This document shows, one piece after another, positions 63,808 through 64,000 of a DNA stretch of 64,000 nt. The DNA comes from Flavobacterium turcicum (lineage in GTDB: Bacteria; Bacteroidota; Bacteroidia; Flavobacteriales; Flavobacteriaceae), in contig NZ_JAAOBY010000009.1 of NCBI RefSeq assembly GCF_011365745.1, positions 62,001-126,000 on the forward strand, given 5' to 3'. The notes beneath the pieces are model-generated. The model saw only the letters and a list, made by a program, of their open reading frames with translations, was not told the DNA's origin and searched no databases. Each line of letters starts with the position of its first letter. Within the stretch, counting starts at the first letter, position 1. A program made the position numbers and the translations under genes.

Positions 63808-64000
63808 TTAGTTAGTAATGGTAATTGTACGATTGTTTACAGTGTATTTAAATGGAGTATCAAGCTGTAATAAATTCAAAATATCTTGAGGTTTGGCATC
63901 TTTTAACTTAATGGTACCAGTAAATTTTTGTTTGTCTAAATTATTGTTGGAGTTTATTATGCGCACATCGAAGGTGCGTTCTATTGTCTTGCATATACTT
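63808..64000 (-). CDS. FecR family anti-sigma factor (3' part; truncated by window end)
   Basis: The last 63 residues of a FecR protein can be read on the minus strand up to the TAA at 63808-63810: TIERTFDVRIINSNNN, LDKQKFTGTIKLKDAKPQD, and the ending FKYTVNNRTITITN. This is the C-terminal DUF4974 domain, which contacts the STN domain of the receptor. The start lies beyond the window. The susC start is 30 bases downstream, so the two probably belong to one signalling unit; an ECF sigma gene should follow outside the window. Confidence 0.9.
   Translation of the reverse strand, partial: SICKTIERTFDVRIINSNNNLDKQKFTGTIKLKDAKPQDILNLLQLDTPFKYTVNNRTITITN

Noticed and set aside
1..64000. tRNA or rRNA genes
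   Set aside because: All gaps longer than 70 bases were scanned for T-arm GTTCRANNC with matching acceptor stems and for rRNA words; nothing fitted.

Overview
The window looks like a chromosomal segment of a Flavobacterium-type bacterium (Bacteroidota, Flavobacteriaceae). The DNA is AT-rich. Several genes have TAnnTTTG promoter motifs, the -7 element typical of this phylum. The right end carries a FecR/SusC/SusD locus. The window also holds a long-form GAPDH, a two-subunit methylmalonyl-CoA mutase, a DnaJ with a shortened zinc domain, and many short intergenic repeat families of the kind seen in Flavobacterium. No rRNA, tRNA, CRISPR array, integrase or transposase was found. LAYOUT. 1-2.8 kb: an L,D-transpeptidase lipoprotein and mtaB. 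2.8-7.1 kb: a first accessory island with an exonuclease-endonuclease-phosphatase (EEP) protein translationally coupled to an unknown 148-aa protein, a two-gene operon that I read as the Kiwa anti-phage system (kwaA-kwaB), and an unknown membrane-anchored 299-aa protein. The Kiwa pair lies between two direct copies of a ~137-bp imperfect palindrome, so it looks like a gene cassette. 7.2-16.4 kb: mainly minus-strand core genes (Cof-type HAD phosphatase, DUF2007 protein, a one-domain DEAD-box protein, an NtrC-type regulator without a DNA-binding domain, an ABC exporter pair, dnaJ-grpE, hisS). 16.8-42.3 kb: core metabolism and envelope genes (FtsX-type permease, prmC, ribD plus a HAD phosphatase, yigZ, thioesterase, dnaA with two companion genes, methionine aminotransferase, dienoyl-CoA reductase, YceI, pirin, a Crp-type regulator, udk, ftsB/divIC, mutA-mutB, mltG, dapF, HtrA protease, GAPDH). 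42.4-54.6 kb: a second accessory region of secreted or membrane proteins of unknown role, an APC permease, a candidate HEPN-type RNase protein, two genes interspersed with three copies of a REP/REPIN-like repeat, and a frameshifted gene. 54.7-64 kb: a GAF-PAS-DHp signalling protein, a CDGSH protein, and a FecR - SusC(STN) - SusD - lipoprotein - di-heme cytochrome c peroxidase locus, apparently a TonB-dependent uptake system with cell-surface signalling. MOST NOTABLE: the repeat-bracketed Kiwa cassette and its neighbours (EEP pair, 299-aa protein) as candidate defence genes; the REPIN-interspersed gene array, in which one gene takes its stop codon from the repeat; a HEPN-like protein next to a repeat that also borders the first island; and several signalling proteins that have lost their output domain. 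All assignments come from reading motifs and translated sequence; no database search was run.
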